A stretch of DNA of 64,000 nucleotides, from NCBI RefSeq assembly GCF_934309415.1, contig NZ_CAKRDI010000016.1, positions 1 to 64,000 of the forward strand, in the 5' to 3' direction. Positions 56,396 to 64,000 of this stretch are shown here, in pieces. A model generated the notes under the pieces. The model was not told the origin of the DNA. It saw only the letters and a program-made list of their open reading frames with translations, and made no database searches. Both the position numbers and the translations under genes were made by a program. Origin of the DNA: an uncultured Mediterraneibacter sp. Lineage in GTDB: Bacteria > Bacillota > Clostridia > Lachnospirales > Lachnospiraceae. The first letter of the stretch is position 1, and every line of letters begins with the position of its first letter.

Positions 56396-56519
56396 AGAAT
56401 GTGCCTTGGCACATTCTAGAGCCTGCGGCGGTCGCTTGCGACATCTTCCTTGTACGCCGCAGTGCGCATCCTCGCGGAGCGTTTTTATATATTAGGAAAG
56501 AGCACTTTCCTAATATATA
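56396..56519. repeat. Three strong hairpins in the PTS gene leader
   Basis: Perfect stems: AGAATGTGCC with GGCACATTCT (56396-56417); CTGCGGCG with CGCCGCAG (56423-56462) enclosing GTCGC/GCGAC; and a 15-bp TATATATTAGGAAAG stem (56486-56519). They lie between the antitermination site and the PTS start and look like an inserted structured repeat. TTCTAGAGC is shared with the CTAGAGCGTGTC family. Confidence 0.65.
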
Positions 56520-56590
56520 AAAAAACCTCCCACAACAATTTGTTCTGCTACGGATTCTGTGATCCTTTGCAACAAACTGTCATGGAAGGT
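56519..56590 (-). terminator. Antitermination-controlled terminator before PTS gene
   Basis: On the minus strand CCTTCCATGACA-TTTGTTGC pairs imperfectly with GCAGAACAAA-TGT-TGGGAGG, with an inner GGAT/ATCC stem, ending in TTTTTTT (56525-56519). Its 5' arm begins at the 3' end of the adjacent RAT-like site, so the two structures should exclude each other. Confidence 0.75.
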
Positions 56591-56612
56591 AATGCCCAAC
56601 TGGTTACAGTCC
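56588..56612 (-). promoter_or_regulatory. RAT-like LicT binding site overlapping licT stop
   Basis: On the minus strand the site reads GGACTGTAACCAGTT then GGGCATTACC, resembling the ribonucleic antiterminator consensus (GGaTTGTtACTGn5CAGGCAaaACC). The licT TAA lies inside it. It directly precedes the terminator. Confidence 0.7.
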
Positions 56613-57443
56613 TTCTCTGACACATATTCTGTTAATATGCAACATTAAATACATCTTTTCCTCTTCTGAAAGCTGAATGTCAAATCTTTTCTCGAAATAT
56701 GCTTCAATCTTGTCAATGCATTCCGCAATCTCCGGAAATTCTTCGCGAATCGACTGATACATGATTCCATTATCTGTATCCAATGTCTGATTTGAGTCAA
56801 TCCGCTTGAGCAGATACATCAGATGAGAAGAATATCTGGCGAAATTAAATGAATCTCTCTCGATCAGGATTCCCACTGTATCTTCTACGATACTGATTGT
56901 ATCCTCCAGTGCTTCCTGGAACCATTTCTGAATGGAAGTATCAGCTTTCTTTTCTGCGCTGTTCCGTGCATTTACGAAACTCATCGCAATTCCGGAAGCC
57001 TCATTCTCATTGAGCTGAACTGCAAATCTGCGTTCCATCTGCCGCACTGCATATTTTCCGATCTTTGCCTCTTTCGGAAATGACTGCTCGATCTCACAGA
57101 TCAACGGCATCTGCACCACGATCTTCTTCCGTGCACGCTGAATACAGAAATGAATGTGATCCGCCAGTGTCATCACCAGATTCGGATTCAGTTCATATTG
57201 CAATTCATTGTGTGCGATATCTACCAGCTTTGCTGTGAAATCCAGTACTTTCTCCGGTAGTTCCGGCAGCAGATCCAGATATTTATGATCGATGTCATAA
57301 AAGGTTCTGTCAATCTGATTCAGGTCTGTGAGCTCATATGGTACTTTCGGAAATCCAATTCCTTTTCCATAAGCAATCAACTCTTTTCCCTCTTTATCCA
57401 GGCAGATTGCAAAATTGTTGTTTAATTTCTTGATTACCTGCAT
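56604..57443 (-). CDS. licT: BglG/LicT-family transcription antiterminator
   Basis: A 279-residue antiterminator: N-terminal RNA-binding CAT domain (MQVIKKLNNNFAICLDKEGKELIAYGKGIGF, 1-55), PRD1 (about 65-170, with AHNELQYELNPNLVMTLADHIHF) and PRD2 (about 175-279, with LMLHINRI). PRD histidines are phosphorylated by the PTS and tune dimerisation. The protein appears intact. It controls the PTS/GH1/HAD genes through the downstream RAT-like site and possibly itself through the upstream one. Confidence 0.93.
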   Translation of the reverse strand: MQVIKKLNNNFAICLDKEGKELIAYGKGIGFPKVPYELTDLNQIDRTFYDIDHKYLDLLPELPEKVLDFTAKLVDIAHNELQYELNPNLVMTLADHIHFCIQRARKKIVVQMPLICEIEQSFPKEAKIGKYAVRQMERRFAVQLNENEASGIAMSFVNARNSAEKKADTSIQKWFQEALEDTISIVEDTVGILIERDSFNFARYSSHLMYLLKRIDSNQTLDTDNGIMYQSIREEFPEIAECIDKIEAYFEKRFDIQLSEEEKMYLMLHINRICVREGL

Positions 57444-57492
57444 CTTCTCTCACCCGCTTTGTATTATGCCTTTTGAAGTTTCTTATCTATAC

Positions 57493-57557
57493 AAAAAAAT
57501 AAACCCCTCAAGACATACACACCTTACTGCTATAACGTATCGGTGCCATCAGTAATG
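57493..57557 (-). terminator. Leader terminator upstream of licT
   Basis: On the minus strand TTACTG and CAGTAA pair, with partial pairing of flanking CTC/GAG runs, before GGGGTTTATTTTTTTG. It overlaps the end of the RAT-like site at 57552-57576. Confidence 0.6.
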
Positions 57558-57576
57558 CCTCAAAGAGTTACAACCC
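57552..57576 (-). promoter_or_regulatory. RAT-like LicT site upstream of licT
   Basis: On the minus strand GGGTTGTAACTCTTTGAGG and CATTAC match the site at 56588-56612 at TGTAAC and GGCATTAC. This suggests licT autoregulation by antitermination. Confidence 0.65.
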
Positions 57577-57692
57577 AAATGACATTTACAATTATAACAA
57601 CACTTTTATTTGTTGTCTACTATCATTTTTTCACAAATAGAGTCGTTATTTTTTGTATATTTTCAATAATGCCCCTGGCAATTACTTCTATC

Positions 57693-58172
57693 CTATTTAT
57701 GATACGGCTCTTTCATAATGATCCGATAACTCCGATACACCTGTTCCAGCAGGATCACGCGCATCAACTGATGTGGAAATGTCATCTTTGAAAAACTCAG
57801 TGCATAATTGGATTTTGCCAGCACTTCTTTTCCAAGTCCGATCGAACCACCGATAATGAAGATGATATGACTCACGCCCTGGATACCCAGACGGTCAATC
57901 TTCTCAGCCAGCTCTTCTGAACTGAGCTGCTTTCCACCAATCTCCAGTGTGATTACAAACGCATCCTCCTTCACGTATTTTAAAATACGTTCTGCTTCTT
58001 TGCTTCGGATTGCATCTTCCATCACTTCACTGGCGTGATCCGGTGTCTTCTCATCTGCCACTTCCACAATCTCCAGTTTACAGTAACGACTCAGGCGTTT
58101 GCTGTATTCCGCGATCGCATCTTTCAAATATTTTTCTTTAATTTTTCCTACAGTGATCAATGTGATTTTCAT
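57693..58172 (-). CDS. rlmH: 23S rRNA (pseudouridine1915-N3)-methyltransferase RlmH
   Basis: A 159-residue SPOUT methyltransferase: [20 protein letters not shown] at the start, the SAM knot [14 protein letters not shown], and the invariant end [34 protein letters not shown]. It methylates pseudouridine 1915 in helix 69 of 23S rRNA. Length is typical. It is transcribed separately from licT. Confidence 0.97.
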   Translation of the reverse strand: MKITLITVGKIKEKYLKDAIAEYSKRLSRYCKLEIVEVADEKTPDHASEVMEDAIRSKEAERILKYVKEDAFVITLEIGGKQLSSEELAEKIDRLGIQGVSHIIFIIGGSIGLGKEVLAKSNYALSFSKMTFPHQLMRVILLEQVYRSYRIIMKEPYHK

Positions 58173-58318
58173 TTTATTTCTTCCGCCTTCTTATATAAAT
58201 CTCTGGGATGGCTACATTGTCATATATGATGGACTGCTCTGCATCAGAAGCGCCAATTGCCCCGCCTCGGCACTTCCTTTGTCATCATCCCCTTCAATCT
58301 TGCCAATAGAATTAATTT

Positions 58319-60427
58319 TTATTTTACATCATACACATACAGTTCATGAAGCGCACGTGTAGCACAGATATATTCTGCCTGATCACGAAGCGGATTGTTC
58401 TCTTTTCCACGAATGGCAAACACCTGATCAAATTCCAGTCCTTTTGCAAGATAAAATGTTGTTACTGTCAGACCTTTCTTAAATGCGGAACTGTCACGAT
58501 CCACATAAGATACATTGATGCCACGCAGTTTCAGCAGACGACTCAGATCGAACGCTTCTTCCTCTGTAGTTGTGATCAGTGCAGCTGTCTCGAATTTATC
58601 ATTATCGCTGTCTTCTGACATCTCAGATTTTCCATTATCCACTACGATATTCCCTGCCAGCTTCAGATTCGCAAGAAGTGTATCCAGCATCTCATCCTGT
58701 GATGTAAATGTTTTCTCTTCCACTTCTTTTCCGTGGCGGTCCAAAAGTTCCAGATCTGTGACTCCGCTGATCTTCTCGGCATATTTCGCAATTTCCATTG
58801 TATTTCGATAACTCTTATTCATAACGATCTTGCGGATCTCTTTACCAAGAATCTTCGGAAGGAATCTCAGCACATCCTGCTGTTTCACATCCAGTGTCTG
58901 CGCACGGTCACCAAGAATCGTCATCTTACAGTGGAACAAGGTCTCAAGAATCGTATATTGCAGATAAGAATAATCCTGCATCTCATCAATGACCAGATGT
59001 TTGATATTCTTATGTGTGGAATTACCGCCTTCCAGACGGTATTTCAGATACAGCATCGGGAATACATCTTCATACTGGATCTTACGTTTCTCATACGGTA
59101 CATCCGGAAGCTGGTCACATCCACAATCTTCCAGAAGCCAGTTGTATATCTTATAAGTGTCTTTGGTCGTATACATCCGGTCAAATTTACCCTGCAGTAA
59201 TTCCTGATCTTCCTCGGAAATATTTCTGCCTCTCAATGTCTCCCAGGAATCAATAAAATACTCTTTCACTGCATCCAGTCGCTTCAATAATGGCGTCTCT
59301 GTAAATTTGTAATAAAAGAGCTGGATCATCTCTTCTTCCGTCAGAGTCATGCCACGGAACGAGATCTCTTTGAACTCGATCAGGCGGTCTTCCAGAACCG
59401 CAAGGAATCCTTCCATCTCTCCTACGAACTCTTTGGACTGTTTCCAGTCAAACCGGTCTCTCGCTTCCTGATCCGGAAATTTCATATTTCGTTCCAACTG
59501 GTCATAACGATCTTCGCAATCATTTGCAATTCCTTTTTTCAGTTCTTTATACGCATACAGATCAAAGCTCATCTCACGGATATTCTCCTCACCAAGTTCT
59601 GGAAGAATATGGGAAATATAATCTGCGAATACCCCGTTTGGTGAGAGAATCAGCACATTAGAAGATTTCAGATTGTCACGGTCATGATATAAGAGATATG
59701 CAATTCTGTGCAGGGCAATGGAAGTCTTTCCACTTCCCGCAGCCCCCTGAATCACCAGAATTTTATCTTTCGTATTTCGGATGATCGCATTCTGCTCTTT
59801 CTGAATCGTGCGGACAATATTTTTCAGCTTGACATCACTGTTATTTCCCAGTTCTTTTTTCAGAATATCATCGTCAATCTTTGTGTCACTCTCAAAGGCA
59901 TAGACCATCTTTCCGTTTTTAATTTTAAACTGCCATTTGGAAATAATCTCTCCTTCCAGTCTTCCTGCCGGAGCTTCGTAAAAAGCTTCTCCTTTATCAA
60001 AATCATAGAACAGACCGCTGACCGGGGCACGCCAGTCATAGATTAGCGGTTGCATTCCTGTCTTTTCTGCGAAATTCGCAATTCCGATATAAAACGGTTC
60101 CGGTTCATCATCGCCGTCATACACAAAATCTACACGTCCGAAAAACGGTGCATCCAGCATCTTTTCAAACCTATGTTTCAGCTGAAGTTTCTCGTTGTTG
60201 GCATTCACCTGATGCAGAAGTGCCTGCTGGTTATCATAATCTTCGTAACCATACTCATCCATCTCTGTATAGTTCTCCCAGTAATACTCCTGCATGTTGT
60301 CAATCTCTTTCTGTCCCTCTGACAGAGACTGACAGACTTCCTCCAGCCGTTTCTGTAACTTTATCTCCACATCTTCAAGGAAGCATCTTCCATCAAATCT
60401 ACTGTCATTGCTGTTATAACTTGCCAT
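58319..60427 (-). CDS. HelD-type UvrD-like helicase
   Basis: A 702-residue superfamily-1 ATPase. The N-terminal coiled coil (DVEIKLQKRLEEVCQSLSEGQKEID) is typical of HelD, and a split 1A domain carries Walker A QGAAGSGKTSIALHRIAYLLY, then LVIDEMQDYSYLQY (Walker B) and the C-terminal TVTTFYLAKGLEFDQVF motif. HelD proteins recycle stalled RNA polymerase; some are still called DNA helicase IV. GGAGGAAA sets the start at ATG 60427 rather than 60487. Confidence 0.85.
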   Translation of the reverse strand: MASYNSNDSRFDGRCFLEDVEIKLQKRLEEVCQSLSEGQKEIDNMQEYYWENYTEMDEYGYEDYDNQQALLHQVNANNEKLQLKHRFEKMLDAPFFGRVDFVYDGDDEPEPFYIGIANFAEKTGMQPLIYDWRAPVSGLFYDFDKGEAFYEAPAGRLEGEIISKWQFKIKNGKMVYAFESDTKIDDDILKKELGNNSDVKLKNIVRTIQKEQNAIIRNTKDKILVIQGAAGSGKTSIALHRIAYLLYHDRDNLKSSNVLILSPNGVFADYISHILPELGEENIREMSFDLYAYKELKKGIANDCEDRYDQLERNMKFPDQEARDRFDWKQSKEFVGEMEGFLAVLEDRLIEFKEISFRGMTLTEEEMIQLFYYKFTETPLLKRLDAVKEYFIDSWETLRGRNISEEDQELLQGKFDRMYTTKDTYKIYNWLLEDCGCDQLPDVPYEKRKIQYEDVFPMLYLKYRLEGGNSTHKNIKHLVIDEMQDYSYLQYTILETLFHCKMTILGDRAQTLDVKQQDVLRFLPKILGKEIRKIVMNKSYRNTMEIAKYAEKISGVTDLELLDRHGKEVEEKTFTSQDEMLDTLLANLKLAGNIVVDNGKSEMSEDSDNDKFETAALITTTEEEAFDLSRLLKLRGINVSYVDRDSSAFKKGLTVTTFYLAKGLEFDQVFAIRGKENNPLRDQAEYICATRALHELYVYDVK

Positions 60428-60734
60428 ATGTTTTATGTTTCCTCCAAAATAGATTTTTGCTTTCTGTTTTATTGAAATGTATGACAAATCTTTACAGGGT
60501 TCTCTTTCTAAACCAGGACTCTGTTCGTTAAATTTGCAAACATTCAGTTTATTATTTTATCATATCTTCGAATGGGTTGTCATCTGATTTGAGTGAAATT
60601 GCTGATGAAATAAAAAATATCCTGACAAGCACAGATTTTTCTGCATCCTGTCAGGATATTTCTATTTTCAAATTCGGATTTTTTCAAAGGAACCTATGCT
60701 TCACTGCCCGCTCCTATGTACAATCTTCCTTCTA
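60428..60734. other. Intergenic region with terminator
   Basis: This 307-base stretch holds the helD leader and the terminator at 60615-60661. No coding frame is supported. Confidence 0.6.
60615..60661 (-). terminator. Terminator of nfnAB
   Basis: AAATATCCTGACA (60615-60627) and its exact complement (60649-60661) form a 13-bp stem, followed on the minus strand by an ATATTTTTTATTTC tract. Confidence 0.85.
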
Positions 60735-62123
60735 TTATTTATTTCTCAGATATTCGTCGATACCTTTGGCACCTGCTTTACCAGCTCCCATAGCGAGGAT
60801 AACTGTAGCAGCTCCTGTAACGGCATCTCCACCGGCAAATACACCCTCTTTGGATGTCTGTCCGTTCTCTTCCTCTGCAACGATACATTTTCTGCGGTTT
60901 GTCTCCAGACCTTTTGTTGTAGAAGAGATCAGCGGGTTCGGTGATGTACCAAGAGACATGATAACTGTATCCACTTCGATGTCATACTCAGATCCTTCAA
61001 TCTCAACCGGACGTCTTCTTCCGGAAGCATCAGGCTCACCAAGTTCCATCTTGATTACTGTCATGCTTGTGATGTTACCCTTGTCATCCACATTAATCTT
61101 CTTCGGATTTGTAAGAAGATCGAAGATGATTCCCTCTTCTTTTGCGTGATGTACTTCTTCTGCTCTTGCAGGAAGCTCAGCTTCACTTCTTCTGTATACA
61201 ACATGTACTTCAGCGCCAAGTCTGAGTGCTGTTCTTGCAGCATCCATAGCAACGTTACCACCACCGACAACGGCAACTTTCTTACCAGCTGCGATCGGTG
61301 TATCGTAATCATCACGGAATGCTTTCATCAGGTTGCTTCTTGTCAGGTACTCATTTGCAGAGAATACTTCGTTTGCGTTCTCTCCCGGGATACCCATGAA
61401 CATCGGAAGTCCTGCACCGGAACCGATGAATACAGCTTCAAATCCTTCTTCTTCCATTAACTGGTCGATGGTTGTGGATTTACCGATAACAACGTTAGTC
61501 TCAAATTTAACACCGAGCTCTTTTACTTTCTCGATCTCTTTTGCTACGACTTTCTGTTTTGGAAGACGGAACTCCGGAATACCATAAACAAGTACTCCAC
61601 CGAGCTCATGAAGTGCCTCAAATACAGTTACATCGTAACCAAGTTTTGCAAGGTCTCCTGCACATGTAAGTCCGGACGGGCCAGAACCGATCACAGCAAC
61701 TTTGTGTCCGTTCTTTGTCTCGGCACCTTCTGGTTTGATGTCATTCTCAAGAGCGTAATCTGCAACGAATCTCTCCAGTTTTCCGATAGAAACTGCCTCG
61801 CCTTTGATTCCGCGGACACATTTTCCTTCACACTGGGATTCCTGTGGGCATACACGTCCACAGATAGCCGGAAGTGCACTGGATTTACCGATTACTTTAT
61901 AAGCTTCTTCGATATTTCCTTCTTTTACTTCCTGGATAAATGCAGGGATATTGATAGATACAGGACATCCCTGAATACATCTTGCATTCTTACAGTTAAG
62001 GCATCTTGCAGCCTCTTCCATAGCTTCTTCTTTATTATATCCAAGACAAACTTCTTCAAAGTTTGTAGCACGTACTTTTGGTTCCTGTTCTCTTACAGGT
62101 ACTTTCTTCATCATATCAGCCAT
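60735..62123 (-). CDS. nfnB: NfnB-like / glutamate synthase small-subunit-like flavoprotein
   Basis: A 462-residue protein: N-terminal [4Fe-4S] cysteines (ARCLNCKNARCIQGCPVSINIP and ICGRVCPQESQCEGKCVRG), FAD site VAVIGSGPSGLTCAGDLAKLGYDVTVFE, and NADPH site VAVVGGGNVAMDAARTALRLGAEVHVVYRR. It is often annotated gltA/gltD. Next to an NfnA-like gene, it is best read as the large subunit of NADH-dependent ferredoxin:NADP+ oxidoreductase, which bifurcates electrons in anaerobes. Its ATG shares one base with the nfnA stop. Confidence 0.85.
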   Translation of the reverse strand: MADMMKKVPVREQEPKVRATNFEEVCLGYNKEEAMEEAARCLNCKNARCIQGCPVSINIPAFIQEVKEGNIEEAYKVIGKSSALPAICGRVCPQESQCEGKCVRGIKGEAVSIGKLERFVADYALENDIKPEGAETKNGHKVAVIGSGPSGLTCAGDLAKLGYDVTVFEALHELGGVLVYGIPEFRLPKQKVVAKEIEKVKELGVKFETNVVIGKSTTIDQLMEEEGFEAVFIGSGAGLPMFMGIPGENANEVFSANEYLTRSNLMKAFRDDYDTPIAAGKKVAVVGGGNVAMDAARTALRLGAEVHVVYRRSEAELPARAEEVHHAKEEGIIFDLLTNPKKINVDDKGNITSMTVIKMELGEPDASGRRRPVEIEGSEYDIEVDTVIMSLGTSPNPLISSTTKGLETNRRKCIVAEEENGQTSKEGVFAGGDAVTGAATVILAMGAGKAGAKGIDEYLRNK

Positions 62124-63010
62124 TACTCGTCACCTCCACAATGTCCGCATCCACCATGATGTGTATCGCCTTCCTGCAGTTTCAGCAGTGCACGTCCTTC
62201 TTCTGTCTTATACATCTGGCTTCTCTTCATAGCCTGGTCAAAATCAACGAGATGACCATCGAACTCTGGTCCGTCTACGCATGCGAATTTGATCTCATCG
62301 CCAACCTGCAGACGGCAGGCTCCACACATACCTGTTCCATCAACCATGATTGGGTTCATGCTGACGATTGTCGGGATCTCAAGTTTCTTTGTTAAGAGAC
62401 AGACAAACTTCATCATGATCATTGGTCCGATTGCAACACAGACATCGTATTTCTTGCCTTCTCCGACAAGCTCTTCGATCATAGTTGTAACCATACCTGC
62501 GTGACCATAAGATCCGTCATCTGTACATGGATAATAGTTTCCTGCAACGGCTTTCATCTCATCCTCAAGGATCAGCATATCTTTTGTCTTAGCTCCAACG
62601 ATAACATCTGCATCGATTCCGTGTGCTTTGAGCCATTTAACCTGTGGATAAACCGGAGCTGCGCCTACACCACCTGCTACAAAAAGCATCTTTTTATTCT
62701 TTAATGTCTCAAGATCTTCTTCTACGAATTCAGATGGACATCCCAGCGGACCTGTAAAGTCACGGAAATAGTCTCCTTCTTTCAGTTCTCCCATCTTTGT
62801 TGTGGAAGCCCCAACTTCCTGAACTACGATTGTGATGGTACCTGCTTCTCTGTCGTAATCACAGATTGTCAGCGGGATACGCTCTCCCTTCTCGTCCATC
62901 TTTACAATAATAAACTGACCTGGCTGACAGTGACTTGCCACACGTGGTGCATGTACATCCATCAGAAAGATTTTGTCTGCCAGTCTTCTAGCTTTTACAA
63001 TCTTATACAT
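62123..63010 (-). CDS. nfnA: NfnA-like FAD/NAD-binding, [2Fe-2S] subunit
   Basis: A 295-residue dihydroorotate-dehydrogenase-electron-transfer-like protein: FAD domain (VASHCQPGQFIIVKMDEKGERIPLTICDYD), NAD domain (FVAGGVGAAPVYPQVKWLK), and C-terminal cysteines MCGACRLQVGDEIKFACVDGPEF for a [2Fe-2S] cluster. A Cys/His/Gly end (HHGGCGHCGGDE) is unusual but common in this group. ATG 63010 follows a GGAGG-type site. It forms the bifurcating pair with NfnB, supplying NADPH from NADH and reduced ferredoxin. Confidence 0.85.
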   Translation of the reverse strand: MYKIVKARRLADKIFLMDVHAPRVASHCQPGQFIIVKMDEKGERIPLTICDYDREAGTITIVVQEVGASTTKMGELKEGDYFRDFTGPLGCPSEFVEEDLETLKNKKMLFVAGGVGAAPVYPQVKWLKAHGIDADVIVGAKTKDMLILEDEMKAVAGNYYPCTDDGSYGHAGMVTTMIEELVGEGKKYDVCVAIGPMIMMKFVCLLTKKLEIPTIVSMNPIMVDGTGMCGACRLQVGDEIKFACVDGPEFDGHLVDFDQAMKRSQMYKTEEGRALLKLQEGDTHHGGCGHCGGDE

Positions 63011-63333
63011 GTTTTTCCTCCTTGTAAATAATCGGTTACTGTTCCTACAATACTGCGATCTGCAGCACATCTCGTTATTCTAATCCGCCTCTCAACGACA
63101 GCCGGGATGAACTCTGTATCAAATCGTGCATCCTTTCTTTTAATCATCTCAATATTCATGATTAACCGGGATGAAACAGCAACAATAATCGCCCTTTGTT
63201 AATAATACGACAATTTCACCATGAATTCAAGTACAACATACGGACAGATGTATAAAATATACATCTGTCCGTATGTTCTTAACAGATTTTCTTCGGTCTG
63301 TCATCTATGATACAAAATAATTCCCGGCAATAA
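63011..63333. other. Intergenic region with long perfect hairpin
   Basis: This 323-base stretch contains GTTACTGTTC (63035-63044), possibly a fragment of the MITE-like family, and the 18-bp hairpin at 63236-63276. No gene is supported. Confidence 0.5.
63236..63276. terminator. Perfect 18-bp hairpin after alcohol dehydrogenase gene
   Basis: ACATACGGACAGATGTAT (63236-63253) and its exact complement (63259-63276) flank a five-base loop. It lies 57 bases past the stop at 63334. No clear T tract follows on the minus strand, so it may terminate weakly or only stabilise the mRNA end. Confidence 0.55.
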
Positions 63334-64000
63334 TTAGAAATCAACTTCTGTTCCGTAATATGTACATGTAAGAAGTTTTGCCATATTAGCCGGATCAATT
63401 GCACGTGGGTTAGATCCTGTACATGCATCACCAACTGCAAGTTCTGCGATCTTATCAACTTTCTCTTTGAACTCTTCTTCATTGATACCGAAGTCTTTCA
63501 GTGTCTTAGGAATGTTCAGTTTTACATTGAATGCATCAATCTTTTCAACCAGGCTGTTGATCAGAGCTTTTTCTGATGTTCCCGGAAGTCCCATTCTGCG
63601 TGCGATCTCTGCGTAACGTTTTGCAGCTACAGGATCTTTCGCATTGTATTTGATTACATATGGAAGATAGATTGCATTTGCACATCCGTGCGGGATATGT
63701 CCTGTTGAGAATGCTGCACCTGTCTTATGAGCCATAGAATGAACGATTCCAAGTAATGCGTTGGAGAATGCCATTCCTGCAAGGCACTGTGCGTAATGCA
63801 TCTGCTCTCTTGCAACCATATCACAGTTGTAAGAAGCCGGCAGATAATCCAGAACCATCTCGATTGCCTGCAGAGCAAGTGGATCTGTGAATGGTCCGTT
63901 CAGTGTGGATACATATGCCTCGATCGCATGTGTCAGTGCATCCATACCTGTGTAAGCAACCTGTTTTACAGGAAGACCTGCTACAAGCTCCGGATCAACG
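63334..64000 (-). CDS. Iron-containing alcohol dehydrogenase, 5' part beyond window
   Basis: The C-terminal ~220 residues of a type III (Fe) alcohol dehydrogenase are visible: GMDALTHAIEAYVS, GIVHSMAHKTGAAFSTGHIPHGCANAIYLPYVI (metal-binding histidines), and a helical C-terminal domain ending CTYYGTEVDF. The frame is open to the right edge (DPELVAGLPVKQ), so the nucleotide-binding domain lies outside. Such enzymes reduce aldehydes to alcohols with NAD(P)H in fermentation. It could be a stand-alone alcohol or butanol dehydrogenase. Confidence 0.9.
   Translation of the reverse strand, partial: VDPELVAGLPVKQVAYTGMDALTHAIEAYVSTLNGPFTDPLALQAIEMVLDYLPASYNCDMVAREQMHYAQCLAGMAFSNALLGIVHSMAHKTGAAFSTGHIPHGCANAIYLPYVIKYNAKDPVAAKRYAEIARRMGLPGTSEKALINSLVEKIDAFNVKLNIPKTLKDFGINEEEFKEKVDKIAELAVGDACTGSNPRAIDPANMAKLLTCTYYGTEVDF

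Noticed and set aside
58180..58318. Minus-strand open segment IGKIEGDDDKGSAEAGQLALL between helD and rlmH
   Set aside because: No start codon or ribosome site; about 30 codons without recognisable homology.

Overview
The window looks like a chromosomal segment of an anaerobic, spore-lineage Firmicute of the Lachnospiraceae type (Dorea/Mediterraneibacter/Blautia relatives). This rests on the AT-rich Gram-positive style of the genes, strong AAGGAGG-type ribosome binding sites, yqfC/yqfD and a SpoVB/MurJ-like flippase, the adjacent phoH and ybeY genes, NfnAB-type bifurcating transhydrogenase subunits, and many sugar-responsive AraC regulators. The genus is an inference. No rRNA, tRNA or CRISPR array was seen.

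Bases 1-16000 are an accessory and partly decayed zone. An IS110-family element enters from the left edge and cuts an AraC regulator fused to a GH39-like domain. A deletion scar joins the C-terminal parts of a divergent MFS/LysR pair. There is a TmcAL-like protein without its catalytic N-terminal motif, a fragment of a PD-(D/E)XK transposase-like protein, a two-gene C-glycoside deglycosidase operon, a second AraC-GH39 regulator lacking its cupin domain next to a STAS-like protein, a chimeric ABC-ATPase pseudogene, a MATE/acetyltransferase operon with a divergent AraC gene, and several remnants.

Bases 16000-36000 are a glycan-utilisation region: a GH35/42-like hydrolase, Fic-AraC, a GPH symporter/GH36 alpha-galactosidase/YczE-like operon with its AraC regulator, a second GPH symporter, a full-length AraC-GH39 regulator, a GH106-like hydrolase and a further AraC regulator. 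Inserted among them is a two-gene module of a HipA/CtkA-like kinase and an unrecognised partner with a recombinase-like helix-turn-helix. I consider this the best candidate for an undescribed toxin-antitoxin-like system.

Bases 36000-64000 are mostly housekeeping: a manganese-riboswitch-controlled mntP with a CaCA antiporter, a self-regulated XRE/DUF3169 pair, an HAD phosphatase divergent from miaB, small DUF4250/DUF896 genes, a MurJ-like flippase, ybeY-phoH, yqfC-yqfD, a VanZ protein with a long Asp/Tyr/Arg tail, a MATE pump, a beta-glucoside PTS operon (licT, a frameshifted bglF-like EII, GH1, HAD), rlmH, a HelD-type helicase, nfnA-nfnB, and an iron alcohol dehydrogenase leaving the right edge.

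Across the window at least three families of dispersed structured repeats lie between genes: a MITE-like element with GTTACTGTTCAC termini, a repeat with the core CTAGAGCGTGTC, and a cloverleaf-like multi-hairpin repeat. One copy of the first supplies the stop codon of miaB.
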